A stretch of 29,439 bases of DNA from JAAYYM01 sp964631375 (GTDB taxonomy: Bacteria > Bacillota > Clostridia > Lachnospirales > Lachnospiraceae). Numbering within the stretch: position 1 is the stretch's first letter; each line of letters starts with the position of its first letter. The DNA lies in assembly GCA_964631375.1 (NCBI GenBank), contig CAZVYQ010000038.1, positions 1 to 29,439 of the forward strand. The letters run 5' to 3'. Positions 14,774-23,848 of this stretch are shown here, piece by piece. The position numbers and the translations under genes were made by a program. Below the pieces are notes generated by a model. That model was not told where the DNA came from and ran no database searches. It saw nothing but the letters and a program-made list of their open reading frames with translations.

Positions 14774-16039
14774 CTACAGATATTTCACCGAGGCAGAAAG
14801 TTCCTTTAAATCCTTTACTATGTCCTCATATCCGCGTTCAATAAAATGTGCCCTTTCTATAATTGTATTGCCATGTGCAATTAACCCTGCAATGACCAGT
14901 GCCGCTCCACCTCGTAGTTCGCTTGCTTCCAAAGTTTTTCCATATAATCTAGGAACGCTCTCTATCACTGCCTCTCGGTCGGTAATGGATATGTTAGCAC
15001 CCATTTTTTTCAGTTCACTGACAACCTGATATCGTTCTTCAAAAATCGTCTCTTTGATTCTACTCGTACCGTCTGCAATCGTCAATACAGCCATAATCTG
15101 TGATTGCAGATCAGTTGGAAATCCCGGATATGCCTCTGTCTCCAGATACGGAACACACCCCTCTGCCTGTTCTGCATCAATGACCATACCACATTTTTCC
15201 CCATGACGTATCCTGCTGATTTTTGCACCCATACGAGTCAGTGTCTGCTGCAAAGCATCCATCTGCTCCATCGGAGCGTCATACAAAATCGTTGAACCGC
15301 GCGTTCCCACTGTTGCAAGAGAATAGGTTCCTGCTACGATCCGATCTGACGGTATCCGATATGTGATCGAATGAAGCTGTTTTATGCCTGTAATATCTAT
15401 AATATCTGTACCAATTCCTTTAATAACGGCTCCTGCACACTGTAGAAAATCGCATAATGACACTACTTCCGGTTCCATAGCTGCTCCGATGATTGTCGTA
15501 TTGCCTGTTGCACAGACCGCAGCAAGTATGATATTCTCTGTTGCTCCTACACTCGGAATGGGCAGAGTGATCTGAGTCCCGGCGATTTCATCCGTTTTCG
15601 CATACAGCATTGCTTCATCGGTTTCTATTTGAATCTGCATTTGCTCCAAAGAAGATATATGCAGATCAATCGGCCTTTTGCCAATTGTACAGCCACCCGG
15701 ATATGGCACATAGGCCCTTTTGTTTCTTCCCAGCAACGCTCCTAATAATATAATCGACGAACGCATCCTTCCGGCATACTTATCAGAAATCCTGTGTCCA
15801 TCACAATGCGTAGCATCAACAGTCAATACTTCTTCATCTTCCCATGTAGCTATACATCCAATTTCTCTTAATATATGAATCAAATAATATATATCAAGAA
15901 TCCTCGGACAATGTTCCAGTCTTGTGATTCCCCGGATCAACACCGTTGCCGTCAAAATCGGAAGTGCTGCATTCTTAGAGCCCTGTATTCTTGTTTCCCC
16001 GTATAAGGGTCTTCCTCCGCATACCATAATAGAATCCAC
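14774..16039 (-). CDS. murA: UDP-N-acetylglucosamine 1-carboxyvinyltransferase
   Basis: It catalyses the first committed step of peptidoglycan synthesis, transferring enolpyruvate from PEP to UDP-GlcNAc. The 421-residue length fits. Visible residues are Lys22-Asn23 in GSKNAALP, the catalytic Cys117 in PGGCTIGKRPIDLH (so fosfomycin sensitivity is expected for the enzyme), and the catalytic Asp in FPTDLQSQ. The start is GTG, with GAGGGA about 5 bases upstream; MDSIMVCGG aligns with the family's usual N-terminus. Its place between ftsW and divIB is where murG/murB sit in Bacillus. Firmicutes often have a second murA elsewhere. Confidence 0.95.
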   Translation of the reverse strand: MDSIMVCGGRPLYGETRIQGSKNAALPILTATVLIRGITRLEHCPRILDIYYLIHILREIGCIATWEDEEVLTVDATHCDGHRISDKYAGRMRSSIILLGALLGRNKRAYVPYPGGCTIGKRPIDLHISSLEQMQIQIETDEAMLYAKTDEIAGTQITLPIPSVGATENIILAAVCATGNTTIIGAAMEPEVVSLCDFLQCAGAVIKGIGTDIIDITGIKQLHSITYRIPSDRIVAGTYSLATVGTRGSTILYDAPMEQMDALQQTLTRMGAKISRIRHGEKCGMVIDAEQAEGCVPYLETEAYPGFPTDLQSQIMAVLTIADGTSRIKETIFEERYQVVSELKKMGANISITDREAVIESVPRLYGKTLEASELRGGAALVIAGLIAHGNTIIERAHFIERGYEDIVKDLKELSASVKYL

Positions 16040-16106
16040 GTTGTTCCCTCATACTTATCAACAACACTTATTCTATTTATATGCTTGTGATGACAAATCG
16101 TGTATA

Positions 16107-17273
16107 TTACTTCTCCAGCTTAATGCTGCGTGAAACACTTAGAACCATTCCGATTTCTATCAACAGGAACATAACCGAAGTACCTCCGTAGCTGATAAAC
16201 GGAAGGGTTATTCCAGTATTTGGTATAGAATTCGTAACAACCGCAATATTTAATATAACCTGAATCGACATATGAGCCATGGTTCCTACTACCAAAAGGG
16301 CTCCAAACAGATCCTGTGCATTATTTGCAATCACCATAAATCTCCAAACCAATAGCAAAAACAGAATGATGACTGCTATCGCACCAAACAGACCCAATTC
16401 CTCGCAGATGATTGAGAAAATCATATCATTCTGTGCCTCAGGCAAAAAGCCTAACTTCTGCATACTCTGTCCCAGTCCCTTCCCGAACAGTCCGCCTGAG
16501 CCTATGGCATATAATGCCTGTAATGTCTGAAATCCACTGCCGCTGGAATAGGCCTCCGGATTTAGCCATGCCTTGATTCTGGAAAAACGATAGGACATTT
16601 CTTCCGGTATAATACCCTTTGCGATTGCCAGTACAACCACTGCTGATATGAATAAGACTACAACCGCTCCAATGACATAACCTTTATAATTGGGGCTTGC
16701 CACAAATAACATCATTAATACGATACCAAAAATAATAATCGCAGAGCTCAAATTACTCGTAATCATCAGGATCTCACCCGAAATCGGCACTGCCCAGAAT
16801 ACGGTAAATAAAAACCCTTTTTTATTTCGAATCCTTGGTCCCATCTTGCATACCAGAGATGCAAAAAAAATGATCATTCCAACCTTTGCAACCTCTGCTG
16901 GCTGCAACGAGGTTCCTGCAATGTTCAACCAACGTCTGGCACCATTGGCTGTATATCCAAGCGGTGTCAAAACCAGAGCTATCATAACAGCAGACACGAC
17001 ATAAGCCAGCATTGCAAACCGTTCCCAGAAATGATAATCCACAAACGCAACCACAACCATAATCACCAAGCCAAGGATTGTGGCTTTAATCTGTTTCTTT
17101 AGATAAAAAGCCGAGTCATTAAAATCAAGATTTGCCTCATACGCACTTGTGCTATAGAGCATGACCAGTCCAAAGCAGATCAAAAAGATGACAATAAACA
17201 GTAATGTATAGTCAAAAAAGAATTCCTGCTTTTTTCTTTGTCTCCTTGCTCCTTCTCTTCTAACAGCTGCCAT
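16107..17273 (-). CDS. ftsW: SEDS-family peptidoglycan glycosyltransferase FtsW/SpoVE
   Basis: This 388-residue polytopic membrane protein (about ten helices) polymerises lipid II together with a class B penicillin-binding protein. It has a basic cytoplasmic N-terminus, the NGARRWLNIAGTSLQPAE segment and SSGSGFQTLQALYAIGSGG. PEAQNDMIFSIICEELG carries the essential Asp, and the C-terminal TGITLPFISYGGTS motif is intact. The segment that often reads EPDLGTA is SNLSSAI here. Sequence alone does not tell division FtsW from sporulation SpoVE; in Bacillus the gene at this place is spoVE. It begins 9 bases after murD with a weak ribosome binding site, so coupling is likely. Confidence 0.92.
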   Translation of the reverse strand: MAAVRREGARRQRKKQEFFFDYTLLFIVIFLICFGLVMLYSTSAYEANLDFNDSAFYLKKQIKATILGLVIMVVVAFVDYHFWERFAMLAYVVSAVMIALVLTPLGYTANGARRWLNIAGTSLQPAEVAKVGMIIFFASLVCKMGPRIRNKKGFLFTVFWAVPISGEILMITSNLSSAIIIFGIVLMMLFVASPNYKGYVIGAVVVLFISAVVVLAIAKGIIPEEMSYRFSRIKAWLNPEAYSSGSGFQTLQALYAIGSGGLFGKGLGQSMQKLGFLPEAQNDMIFSIICEELGLFGAIAVIILFLLLVWRFMVIANNAQDLFGALLVVGTMAHMSIQVILNIAVVTNSIPNTGITLPFISYGGTSVMFLLIEIGMVLSVSRSIKLEK

Positions 17274-17282
17274 GCTTTAATC

Positions 17283-18650
17283 TCACTCTCTAAGTTGATT
17301 GACCAATTCTTTAAATATCCTGCCGCGTTCCTCGTAATTTTGAAACATTCCCCAGCTCGCACAGGCAGGTGACAGCAATACTGCATCTCCTGCAGTAGCC
17401 TTTTGAGCGATATATGCAACCGTTTCCTCCAGACTATTCTTGAACACAACCGATTTAAATCCATGCCTTTCGGCACATGTTGCAATTGCATTTGCCGTAG
17501 CTCCAATCAGAACCAGCTCCTTCACCTTACCGTCAAAGGCTTCGATCCATTCATCGTATGTAGCACCCTTATCATAGCCTCCGCCGATCAGATATGTAGG
17601 CTTCACCATCGCCTGAATCCCTTTAATGGCTGCATCTACGTTAGTTCCCTTAGAATCATTATAATAATCAACACCGCTCTTTGTGGCTACATATTCAATT
17701 CGATGTTCTACCGCTCTAAATACTTTGACAACTTCAATGATCGTGTTCATCGGAACACCGTAAGCATCAGTCATAGCCATGGCGGCCATGATATTCTCAT
17801 AACTATGAGTACCAAGCAGCAACGTATCGTGTACGTTTAGTAAGGCTTTTGCAACTCCGTTCGAGGCACGATAGATCACATCATCCTTTAGATAAAATCC
17901 ATCCTGAAGTTCTCTTGCAGAACTGAAGAAAACCACCTTACAATTCACATGCTCTCCAAAGGTACGTGTCACTTCATCCTCATAGTTTAGTACTATGGTG
18001 TCCTCCATCGTCTGATTGAGAGCTATTTTCTCCTTAACAGCAATATAATTTTCCAGAGAATGATGTCTGTTAATATGATCCGGTGTGATGTTTAATATCG
18101 CACTGACTTTCGGTTTAAACTGTTCGACCGTCTCCAACTGAAAGCTGCTGATCTCAGCCACTGTTACAGAATCCCCGGTGGTATTCATGACATCGCCTGT
18201 ATAAGGCATGCCTATATTTCCCACTACAAATACATTGTTTGTATATGCACGCATGATCTCACCTGTCAATGAGGTGGTTGTCGTCTTTCCATTCGTTCCG
18301 GTTATTGCAATGATGTTTCCCTGTTCAAATGTATATGCAAGTTCTACCTCGCCCCATATCGGAATACCTCTCCTCGAGAAAGTCTGTACAAATTCACTGT
18401 CTATCGGAACTCCGGGACTCAGAACCAGTCTTTCAATTGCGGATGCGATATCCTCCGGCAGACTGCCGATATAGATCGGAACACTCTCATACACATTCAA
18501 CTTAGCCTTTAGTTCCTCTGGTTTTAATTTCTCATTTCCGTCATACAGTATCGGTTTTGCACCCGCAGCAAGCAGTAACTTCACAGCACCGATTCCACTG
18601 ATACCGGAACCTACTACCAATACGTTCTGACCATTCAGCTTGTTATACAT
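17283..18650 (-). CDS. murD: UDP-N-acetylmuramoylalanine--D-glutamate ligase
   Basis: It adds D-glutamate to UDP-MurNAc-L-Ala using ATP. The 455-residue protein has a Rossmann-like N-terminal domain (VLVVGSGISGIGA), the ATP loop GTNGKTTTT (about residues 118-126) and the central NITPDHINRH motif. The Mur-ligase EHRIE motif, DYYNDSKGTN, and the C-terminal LLSPACASWGMFQNYEERG are all present. It follows mraY by 31 bases. ATG with GAGGTG upstream. Confidence 0.97.
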   Translation of the reverse strand: MYNKLNGQNVLVVGSGISGIGAVKLLLAAGAKPILYDGNEKLKPEELKAKLNVYESVPIYIGSLPEDIASAIERLVLSPGVPIDSEFVQTFSRRGIPIWGEVELAYTFEQGNIIAITGTNGKTTTTSLTGEIMRAYTNNVFVVGNIGMPYTGDVMNTTGDSVTVAEISSFQLETVEQFKPKVSAILNITPDHINRHHSLENYIAVKEKIALNQTMEDTIVLNYEDEVTRTFGEHVNCKVVFFSSARELQDGFYLKDDVIYRASNGVAKALLNVHDTLLLGTHSYENIMAAMAMTDAYGVPMNTIIEVVKVFRAVEHRIEYVATKSGVDYYNDSKGTNVDAAIKGIQAMVKPTYLIGGGYDKGATYDEWIEAFDGKVKELVLIGATANAIATCAERHGFKSVVFKNSLEETVAYIAQKATAGDAVLLSPACASWGMFQNYEERGRIFKELVNQLRE

Positions 18651-18681
18651 ATCACACCTCTGTAAACATTTCTTATCGCAA

Positions 18682-19638
18682 TTATAATGCCATCAAAGCA
18701 ATCAGACACAGAATAGCCGTGACAATAGAGAAAACTGCAACCACTCTTGTCTCAGACCATCCACACAGTTCAAAATGATGATGAATCGGTGCCATTTTAA
18801 AGATTCTCTTTCCACCGGAAATCTTAAAATAGCTTACCTGGAGCATTACTGAAAGCACCTCTAGGAGATAAATAAATGCAACAATAATGAGAAACAACGG
18901 CATCTGGAGGATATAGGCTGTAGCTGCTACAAACCCACCCAGTGCCAGTGAACCGGTATCTCCCATAAACACACTTGCAGGATATACATTAAACAATAAA
19001 AAGCCAAGCAATGCCCCTACAACCGCCAATGTAATCGGCTCAATTCCGCTTGACAACCCAATTGCCACAACAGAGAAAAAGGTCGCAATCAACACTGTTA
19101 CACTAGACGCAAGTCCATCTAAGCCATCCGTGAAGTTCGCTCCGTTAACCGTTCCAAGTACCACAAGAAACAAGATCGGAATATTCAGGAAGCCAAAATC
19201 AATGAATCTGTTTTGTATAAACGGAATTTTCATTGCCAAATCAATCTGTGCAACATAGACAACGTAATAAGCAAAAATCCCTGTCACAAATATCTGCAGA
19301 GCCATTTTCTGCCATGCTCGCAGTCCCATGGATCGTTTTAGTACAACCTTGATGTAATCATCCAAAAAACCAATCAATCCAAAACCCAATGTCATAAACA
19401 GAATTGGAATCATTTTGGGAAATCTCGAAACATAAAACAATGATGTGATTACAACAGCACATAGAATCATCACACCACCCATCGTTGGTGTTCCTGTCTT
19501 TTTCAAATGTGTTTGTGGACCATCATTGCGAACCGTCTGTCCTACCTTGAGTTTTCGCAGATATGGTATCACAAACGGTCCTGATATTACACTGATTGCA
19601 AACGCTATGATAACCGGGATCAAAATTGTATTGCTCAT
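18682..19638 (-). CDS. mraY: Phospho-N-acetylmuramoyl-pentapeptide-transferase
   Basis: This integral membrane enzyme makes lipid I from UDP-MurNAc-pentapeptide and undecaprenyl phosphate. The 318-residue protein has about ten helices and the catalytic segments GFLDDYIKV, NFTDGLDGLAS, FMGDTGSLALGG and the loop APIHHHFE. I chose the ATG at 19638 (AAAGGTG upstream) over an in-frame TTG at 19674, which has no clear ribosome binding site and would add 12 residues the family lacks. murE, usually adjacent, is missing here. Confidence 0.96.
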   Translation of the reverse strand: MSNTILIPVIIAFAISVISGPFVIPYLRKLKVGQTVRNDGPQTHLKKTGTPTMGGVMILCAVVITSLFYVSRFPKMIPILFMTLGFGLIGFLDDYIKVVLKRSMGLRAWQKMALQIFVTGIFAYYVVYVAQIDLAMKIPFIQNRFIDFGFLNIPILFLVVLGTVNGANFTDGLDGLASSVTVLIATFFSVVAIGLSSGIEPITLAVVGALLGFLLFNVYPASVFMGDTGSLALGGFVAATAYILQMPLFLIIVAFIYLLEVLSVMLQVSYFKISGGKRIFKMAPIHHHFELCGWSETRVVAVFSIVTAILCLIALMAL

Positions 19639-19676
19639 CTTTTCACCTTTCTGTATACTCCCTTTGTTGACCAAAA

Positions 19677-21437
19677 TCAGCCTAGGTTAGTATAAGTCTT
19701 TTCCTCTAAATTATCAACATTTTTGTTGATCTTCAGATATGGAAGAATATTCTCAAAAATTTCTCTTACCAGAGGTGCCGCAACTGTCCCGCCATAGTAC
19801 ACACCCTTTGGGTTATGTATGATCAAAAGGATCAGAACCTCTGGAGAATCTGCCGGAGCAAATCCAATAAAGGAAGAAATATATTTTCCGCTTCCCCTTG
19901 GAAGTGTCTGACTGGTTGCAGTCTTGCCCCCTATCCTGTAACCCTCAATCCTTGCATTTTTCCCAGTTCCTTCTGATACCACCTTTTCCAACATATACTT
20001 CATCTTCTCAGAAGTTGCCTCTGATATTATCCGTTGATTGGATGAATAGGAGAATTGTTTGATAATCTCTTTATTCTCCCCCGTAACCTGTCTTGCAAAA
20101 TGCGGAGTCACTCTATTGCCTCCGTTCACAATGGAACTGACTGTTGTCGCCAACTGGATTGGAGTAATCTGAAAGGACTGTCCAAATGATACGGTAGCAA
20201 GCTCCACAAGACCAATATCCTCTTTTTGATGCATAATCGTACCCGCTTCACCCGGCAGATCAATTCCAGTCTTTTTCAGTAATCCAAAATCTCTAAAATA
20301 ATCATAAAAACGTTCTGCTCCAACTCTCAAGCCAACTGCAACAAAAACCGGATTGCAGGAATTCTTCGTTGCTTCCAAGAAGGTTTGAGATCCATGTCCT
20401 GCAATTTTGTGACACCGTATTCTTCGGTCCTCAACCACAGTATATCCCGGACAATGAAAACCATCCTCCATAGTCACGACTTCTGCTTCATATCCTGCAG
20501 CAGCTGTGATAATCTTAAAAGTAGAGCCAGGCTCATAAGTATCGTTGATACATCCGTTTCGCCACATTTGATTTAACAGATCCTGTTTCTCATTCTCATT
20601 CATTCCGTTTGTATCGATCTGTAATTCATATGGTTCATTTAGATTAAACTCTGGAACATTTACCATGGCAAGCACTTCGCCATCAGATGGGTTCATCACA
20701 ATGACCCCTACACTGTCTGCCTGTTTTTGAAGCAACGCTTTTTCGGCAATCTGCTGTGTATATTTCTGAATGTTGATATCAAGGCTAAGATGCAGATCAT
20801 TGCCATCCACTGGTTCTATCCTGCTCTCACCGGCCTCCGGCAATTCTACTCCTCGTGCATCAGTAATCGCGAGAATCTTCCCGTTTTTGCCTTTCAAATA
20901 CTCTTCATATATCACTTCAAGTCCAATAATTCCCTGATTATCTCCACCTGTAAAACCAAGAACCTTTGAGGCACATTCTTCATATGGATAGTATCGTTTA
21001 TAATCTTCATCCACCTTAACGCCTGCCATATTGCATAAACGAATTGTATCTCCGGTTTTTTTATCTACATTTGATTTGATACGTTCAATCGAAGATACTT
21101 TTTCAACACGCTTCCTTACGGTTTGCTCAGGAATCCCCAACAGTTGGGACAATGTTGCTATTACCGTCTCTGGTTCTCTAATCTGGCTATGTATCACTGA
21201 GACTGTACATACAGTCTTATTAGCTGCAAGCACGTTGCCGTTCCGATCTAGAATTCTTCCACGTGCAGCCTTAATGTCCCGTTCACGTTCATGTAATTGT
21301 CTTGCACCGGTTGTATAGTAATCAGAACGATAGATCATTAGATAACCCAGCCTTATAGTTAATACCAGTAGTAAGACAAAGCATGCCCCAGTATAAAATA
21401 CGATCTTCTTCCTGTACGCAGTCTTATTTCGTAACAT
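19677..21437 (-). CDS. spoVD: Class B penicillin-binding protein, SpoVD-like transpeptidase
   Basis: This 586-residue transpeptidase has an N-terminal membrane anchor (residues 11-36) and a dimerisation domain beginning AARGRILDRNGNVLA. The penicillin-binding domain has active-site Ser305 (STFK) and the SCN motif at 360-362. The third motif reads KTA (505-507), not KTG. No PASTA repeat follows, unlike B. subtilis SpoVD. As second of two adjacent class B enzymes ahead of mraY it matches spoVD by position; it could instead serve vegetative division. ATG with AAGGTAG upstream. Confidence 0.85.
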   Translation of the reverse strand: MLRNKTAYRKKIVFYTGACFVLLLVLTIRLGYLMIYRSDYYTTGARQLHERERDIKAARGRILDRNGNVLAANKTVCTVSVIHSQIREPETVIATLSQLLGIPEQTVRKRVEKVSSIERIKSNVDKKTGDTIRLCNMAGVKVDEDYKRYYPYEECASKVLGFTGGDNQGIIGLEVIYEEYLKGKNGKILAITDARGVELPEAGESRIEPVDGNDLHLSLDINIQKYTQQIAEKALLQKQADSVGVIVMNPSDGEVLAMVNVPEFNLNEPYELQIDTNGMNENEKQDLLNQMWRNGCINDTYEPGSTFKIITAAAGYEAEVVTMEDGFHCPGYTVVEDRRIRCHKIAGHGSQTFLEATKNSCNPVFVAVGLRVGAERFYDYFRDFGLLKKTGIDLPGEAGTIMHQKEDIGLVELATVSFGQSFQITPIQLATTVSSIVNGGNRVTPHFARQVTGENKEIIKQFSYSSNQRIISEATSEKMKYMLEKVVSEGTGKNARIEGYRIGGKTATSQTLPRGSGKYISSFIGFAPADSPEVLILLIIHNPKGVYYGGTVAAPLVREIFENILPYLKINKNVDNLEEKTYTNLG

Positions 21438-21493
21438 ACAGTACTACCTTATAAGTGTTGTTATAATAATCTATTACATTCTTAAGTAAATCA

Positions 21494-23836
21494 TTACAAT
21501 CCTTTTAAATCTGTTACAGTCGGGTCAATCGGCTGTCCCGTCTGCGGATCCAGAATCACTCCTGTTGAGGGATCAATCGGATACCCGGTCTCCGGATCAT
21601 ATTGTATCTGAGGTTCCTCAGGCTCTTCAGATTGTTCCTGATCCTCACCTTCTGTTTCCTTGGGATCTCCTTCTGAGGTTTCCTCCTCAACCGGTGTTTC
21701 AATGGCAATTTCCTGCTCTCCGGATGCTCCGGTAGAGAAATTTTGTTGTGATTCGGCCAATTCTGCCTGTTCGTCTTCTGTCAGTTCCTCCGTCTGGTAG
21801 ATCTTCATATACGGAAGAACCTCTGTCAATATATTTTTCGCTAAAACGGTGGCATATTTTGCATTTGGTTGATACTCCACATTTGGTTCATCAATTACAA
21901 CATAGATGACAAGCTGTGGCTCATCTGCCGGTGCAAATCCCATAAATGATACTACATAATTTTCTGTTCCTCTCGGATACTTCTCAGCTGTTCCTGTTTT
22001 ACCACCAATCAGGTAGCCTGCAGGTCTGGCTGAGTGTCCTGTTCCGTTGACTACAGCACTGACACACATCTCGCGGATTCGATCCGACGTCTCTGCGGAT
22101 ATTGTTTGTTTCAACACACGCGGTTCCTTCACCTCAACAGTTGCTCCATCTGCTGTCAAGACCTCTCTCACCATATGTGGCTGATAGTATTCTCCTCCGT
22201 TGATTAATGAGCAAAATCCTGTAGCCATCTGTATCATGGTTGCATTAAAGCCCTGTCCAAAGGAACCGATTGCAAGGTCGGTAGGTGTCATTTTGGATTC
22301 GTCAAACACAAGTGACGTAGTCAATGGTTCACCGGTCAAGTCGATGTTTGTTTTCAATCCGAAATTAAACAACCGATTATATTTTACAAATGTAGCACGT
22401 CCTATCGATGCTCCCATTTTCATCAATGCGACATTACAGGACTGCTCTAATGCACCCGTAACAGTCAGAACTCCATGTCCGCTTCTGTTATTACAGTGAA
22501 TCTTATGATCGCCGACCTCCAGTACTCCGCTACATTCATAGGACTCATTTCCGGTTAGCTCTCCTGATTCAAATCCTGCAGCAATGGTAAATGGTTTTAT
22601 GGTGGATCCCGGTTCATAAGTATCAGATACACAGAAATTCTTCCACAATGCTGCCAGTGCTTCCATTTCTGCTTCTTCCTTTTTCTTCGCCTGCTTTTCT
22701 TCCGGTGTCATCTCCACCGCATTATCCGATACACTTGCATTCGTCACTTCACCCGTTTCAGGATTGACTGCGTCCCCATTCTCCGGATCAGTCTCTGTTT
22801 CAGACGGTTCCTCATTCTCACCCTCTGTTTGCTCATTACCAGACTCATCTTCACTGTTTTCTTCGGTCTCTTCTTCTTTCTCCTCTTCTTCCTCTTCTTC
22901 CTCAGGAAGCTTGATTCTGGAAAGGTCTCTCGGATGGTTTAAATCAAACACCGGATAACTTGCCATCGCAAGAACCTCTCCGTTGTTTGGATCCATAATG
23001 ATAACGCCGGTGTTGGTACTGCCATTGCCTTCTCTGTGTTCATCCTTATGTTCTTCATTGAATGCCAGAATATGTTTTTCAACAATGCTCTGAATATTAA
23101 CGTCCAGTGTTGTGACCAGTGTTTGTCCATCGTCCGCAGGTTTAATCGTACGTTCCAGGTTCTCGTCATCATTCAAATAACCATATTCACGCCCATTTGT
23201 TCCGTTCAGTTTATCATTGTAAAACTCCTCGAGTCCATATGTTCCCAGATTGTCTCCCTGCACAAATCCAATCACGTCACAGGCTAATGTATCATACGGA
23301 TACTTACGTTGATAATCATTTTCCAACCATATTCCCTTCACATCCGGATGTTCTGTTTTATTTGCCAGAATCTCCATAAGTGAACTAATATTATCATATG
23401 GCTGTTTTTTTGCCACTACACGATATTGAGATGTGGGATTTGAGGCAATATAGCTTCTGATCTCTTCTTCTGTATACTCAAACTGTGCACCTGACTGTAA
23501 CATGGTGCGTAGTGATGTCTCCAAGTATTTTCCCTCTTCAGCCATCATCGCTTTCGAATCAATGACAATATTGTATACCTTCTCGCTAACCGCTATTTTG
23601 GTTCCCTTACGATCTACGATATCTCCACGTTTTGCCGGCAGTGCAATACTATCATATTCCTGTTGAGACAAGACCTGTTTTTTATATTTATCTCCATCCT
23701 CCTTACTGATCTTCATCAAGCGTAGATTTAACGCAGCAAAAGCCGCCAGCACAAATATAAACAGTACTACCAGCTTCTTTTGCATTTTAATGGAAAATTT
23801 CTTTTGTTGTTCCCCTTCTCGGTTCCTACGTTTCAA
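21494..23836 (-). CDS. Class B penicillin-binding protein with acidic insertion (PBP2/FtsI-like)
   Basis: This is a 780-residue septal-type transpeptidase with a membrane helix at about 20-38, a dimerisation domain (PAKRGDIVDRKG at 68-79), and the motifs STIK (Ser411), SCN (466-468) and KTG (613-615). Two unusual parts are visible. The first is an 85-residue, very acidic insertion (about 311-395) just before the active-site segment, including an eight-Glu run. The second is a 100-residue acidic tail (681-780) ending in four DPxTG-like units. The start codon is TTG, supported by AGGAG a few bases upstream that overlaps the ftsL stop. By position it corresponds to pbpB of Bacillus, the division partner of FtsW. 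Confidence 0.9.
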   Translation of the reverse strand: MKRRNREGEQQKKFSIKMQKKLVVLFIFVLAAFAALNLRLMKISKEDGDKYKKQVLSQQEYDSIALPAKRGDIVDRKGTKIAVSEKVYNIVIDSKAMMAEEGKYLETSLRTMLQSGAQFEYTEEEIRSYIASNPTSQYRVVAKKQPYDNISSLMEILANKTEHPDVKGIWLENDYQRKYPYDTLACDVIGFVQGDNLGTYGLEEFYNDKLNGTNGREYGYLNDDENLERTIKPADDGQTLVTTLDVNIQSIVEKHILAFNEEHKDEHREGNGSTNTGVIIMDPNNGEVLAMASYPVFDLNHPRDLSRIKLPEEEEEEEEKEEETEENSEDESGNEQTEGENEEPSETETDPENGDAVNPETGEVTNASVSDNAVEMTPEEKQAKKKEEAEMEALAALWKNFCVSDTYEPGSTIKPFTIAAGFESGELTGNESYECSGVLEVGDHKIHCNNRSGHGVLTVTGALEQSCNVALMKMGASIGRATFVKYNRLFNFGLKTNIDLTGEPLTTSLVFDESKMTPTDLAIGSFGQGFNATMIQMATGFCSLINGGEYYQPHMVREVLTADGATVEVKEPRVLKQTISAETSDRIREMCVSAVVNGTGHSARPAGYLIGGKTGTAEKYPRGTENYVVSFMGFAPADEPQLVIYVVIDEPNVEYQPNAKYATVLAKNILTEVLPYMKIYQTEELTEDEQAELAESQQNFSTGASGEQEIAIETPVEEETSEGDPKETEGEDQEQSEEPEEPQIQYDPETGYPIDPSTGVILDPQTGQPIDPTVTDLKGL
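22870..22903. repeat. GAA/GAG microsatellite encoding a glutamate run
   Basis: A pure CTT/CTC tract on the plus strand (GAA/GAG on the coding strand) encodes Glu-rich residues 312-323 of the first penicillin-binding protein. Trinucleotide units keep the frame, so slippage would only change the length of the acidic run. Confidence 0.8.
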
Positions 23837-23848
23837 CTGAATGCTCTC

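Noticed and set aside
21438..21493. Sigma-E promoter in front of the SpoVD-like gene
   Set aside because: The gap is AT-rich, but I found no convincing sigma-E -10 (CATA-type) with a matching -35; readthrough from upstream is enough.
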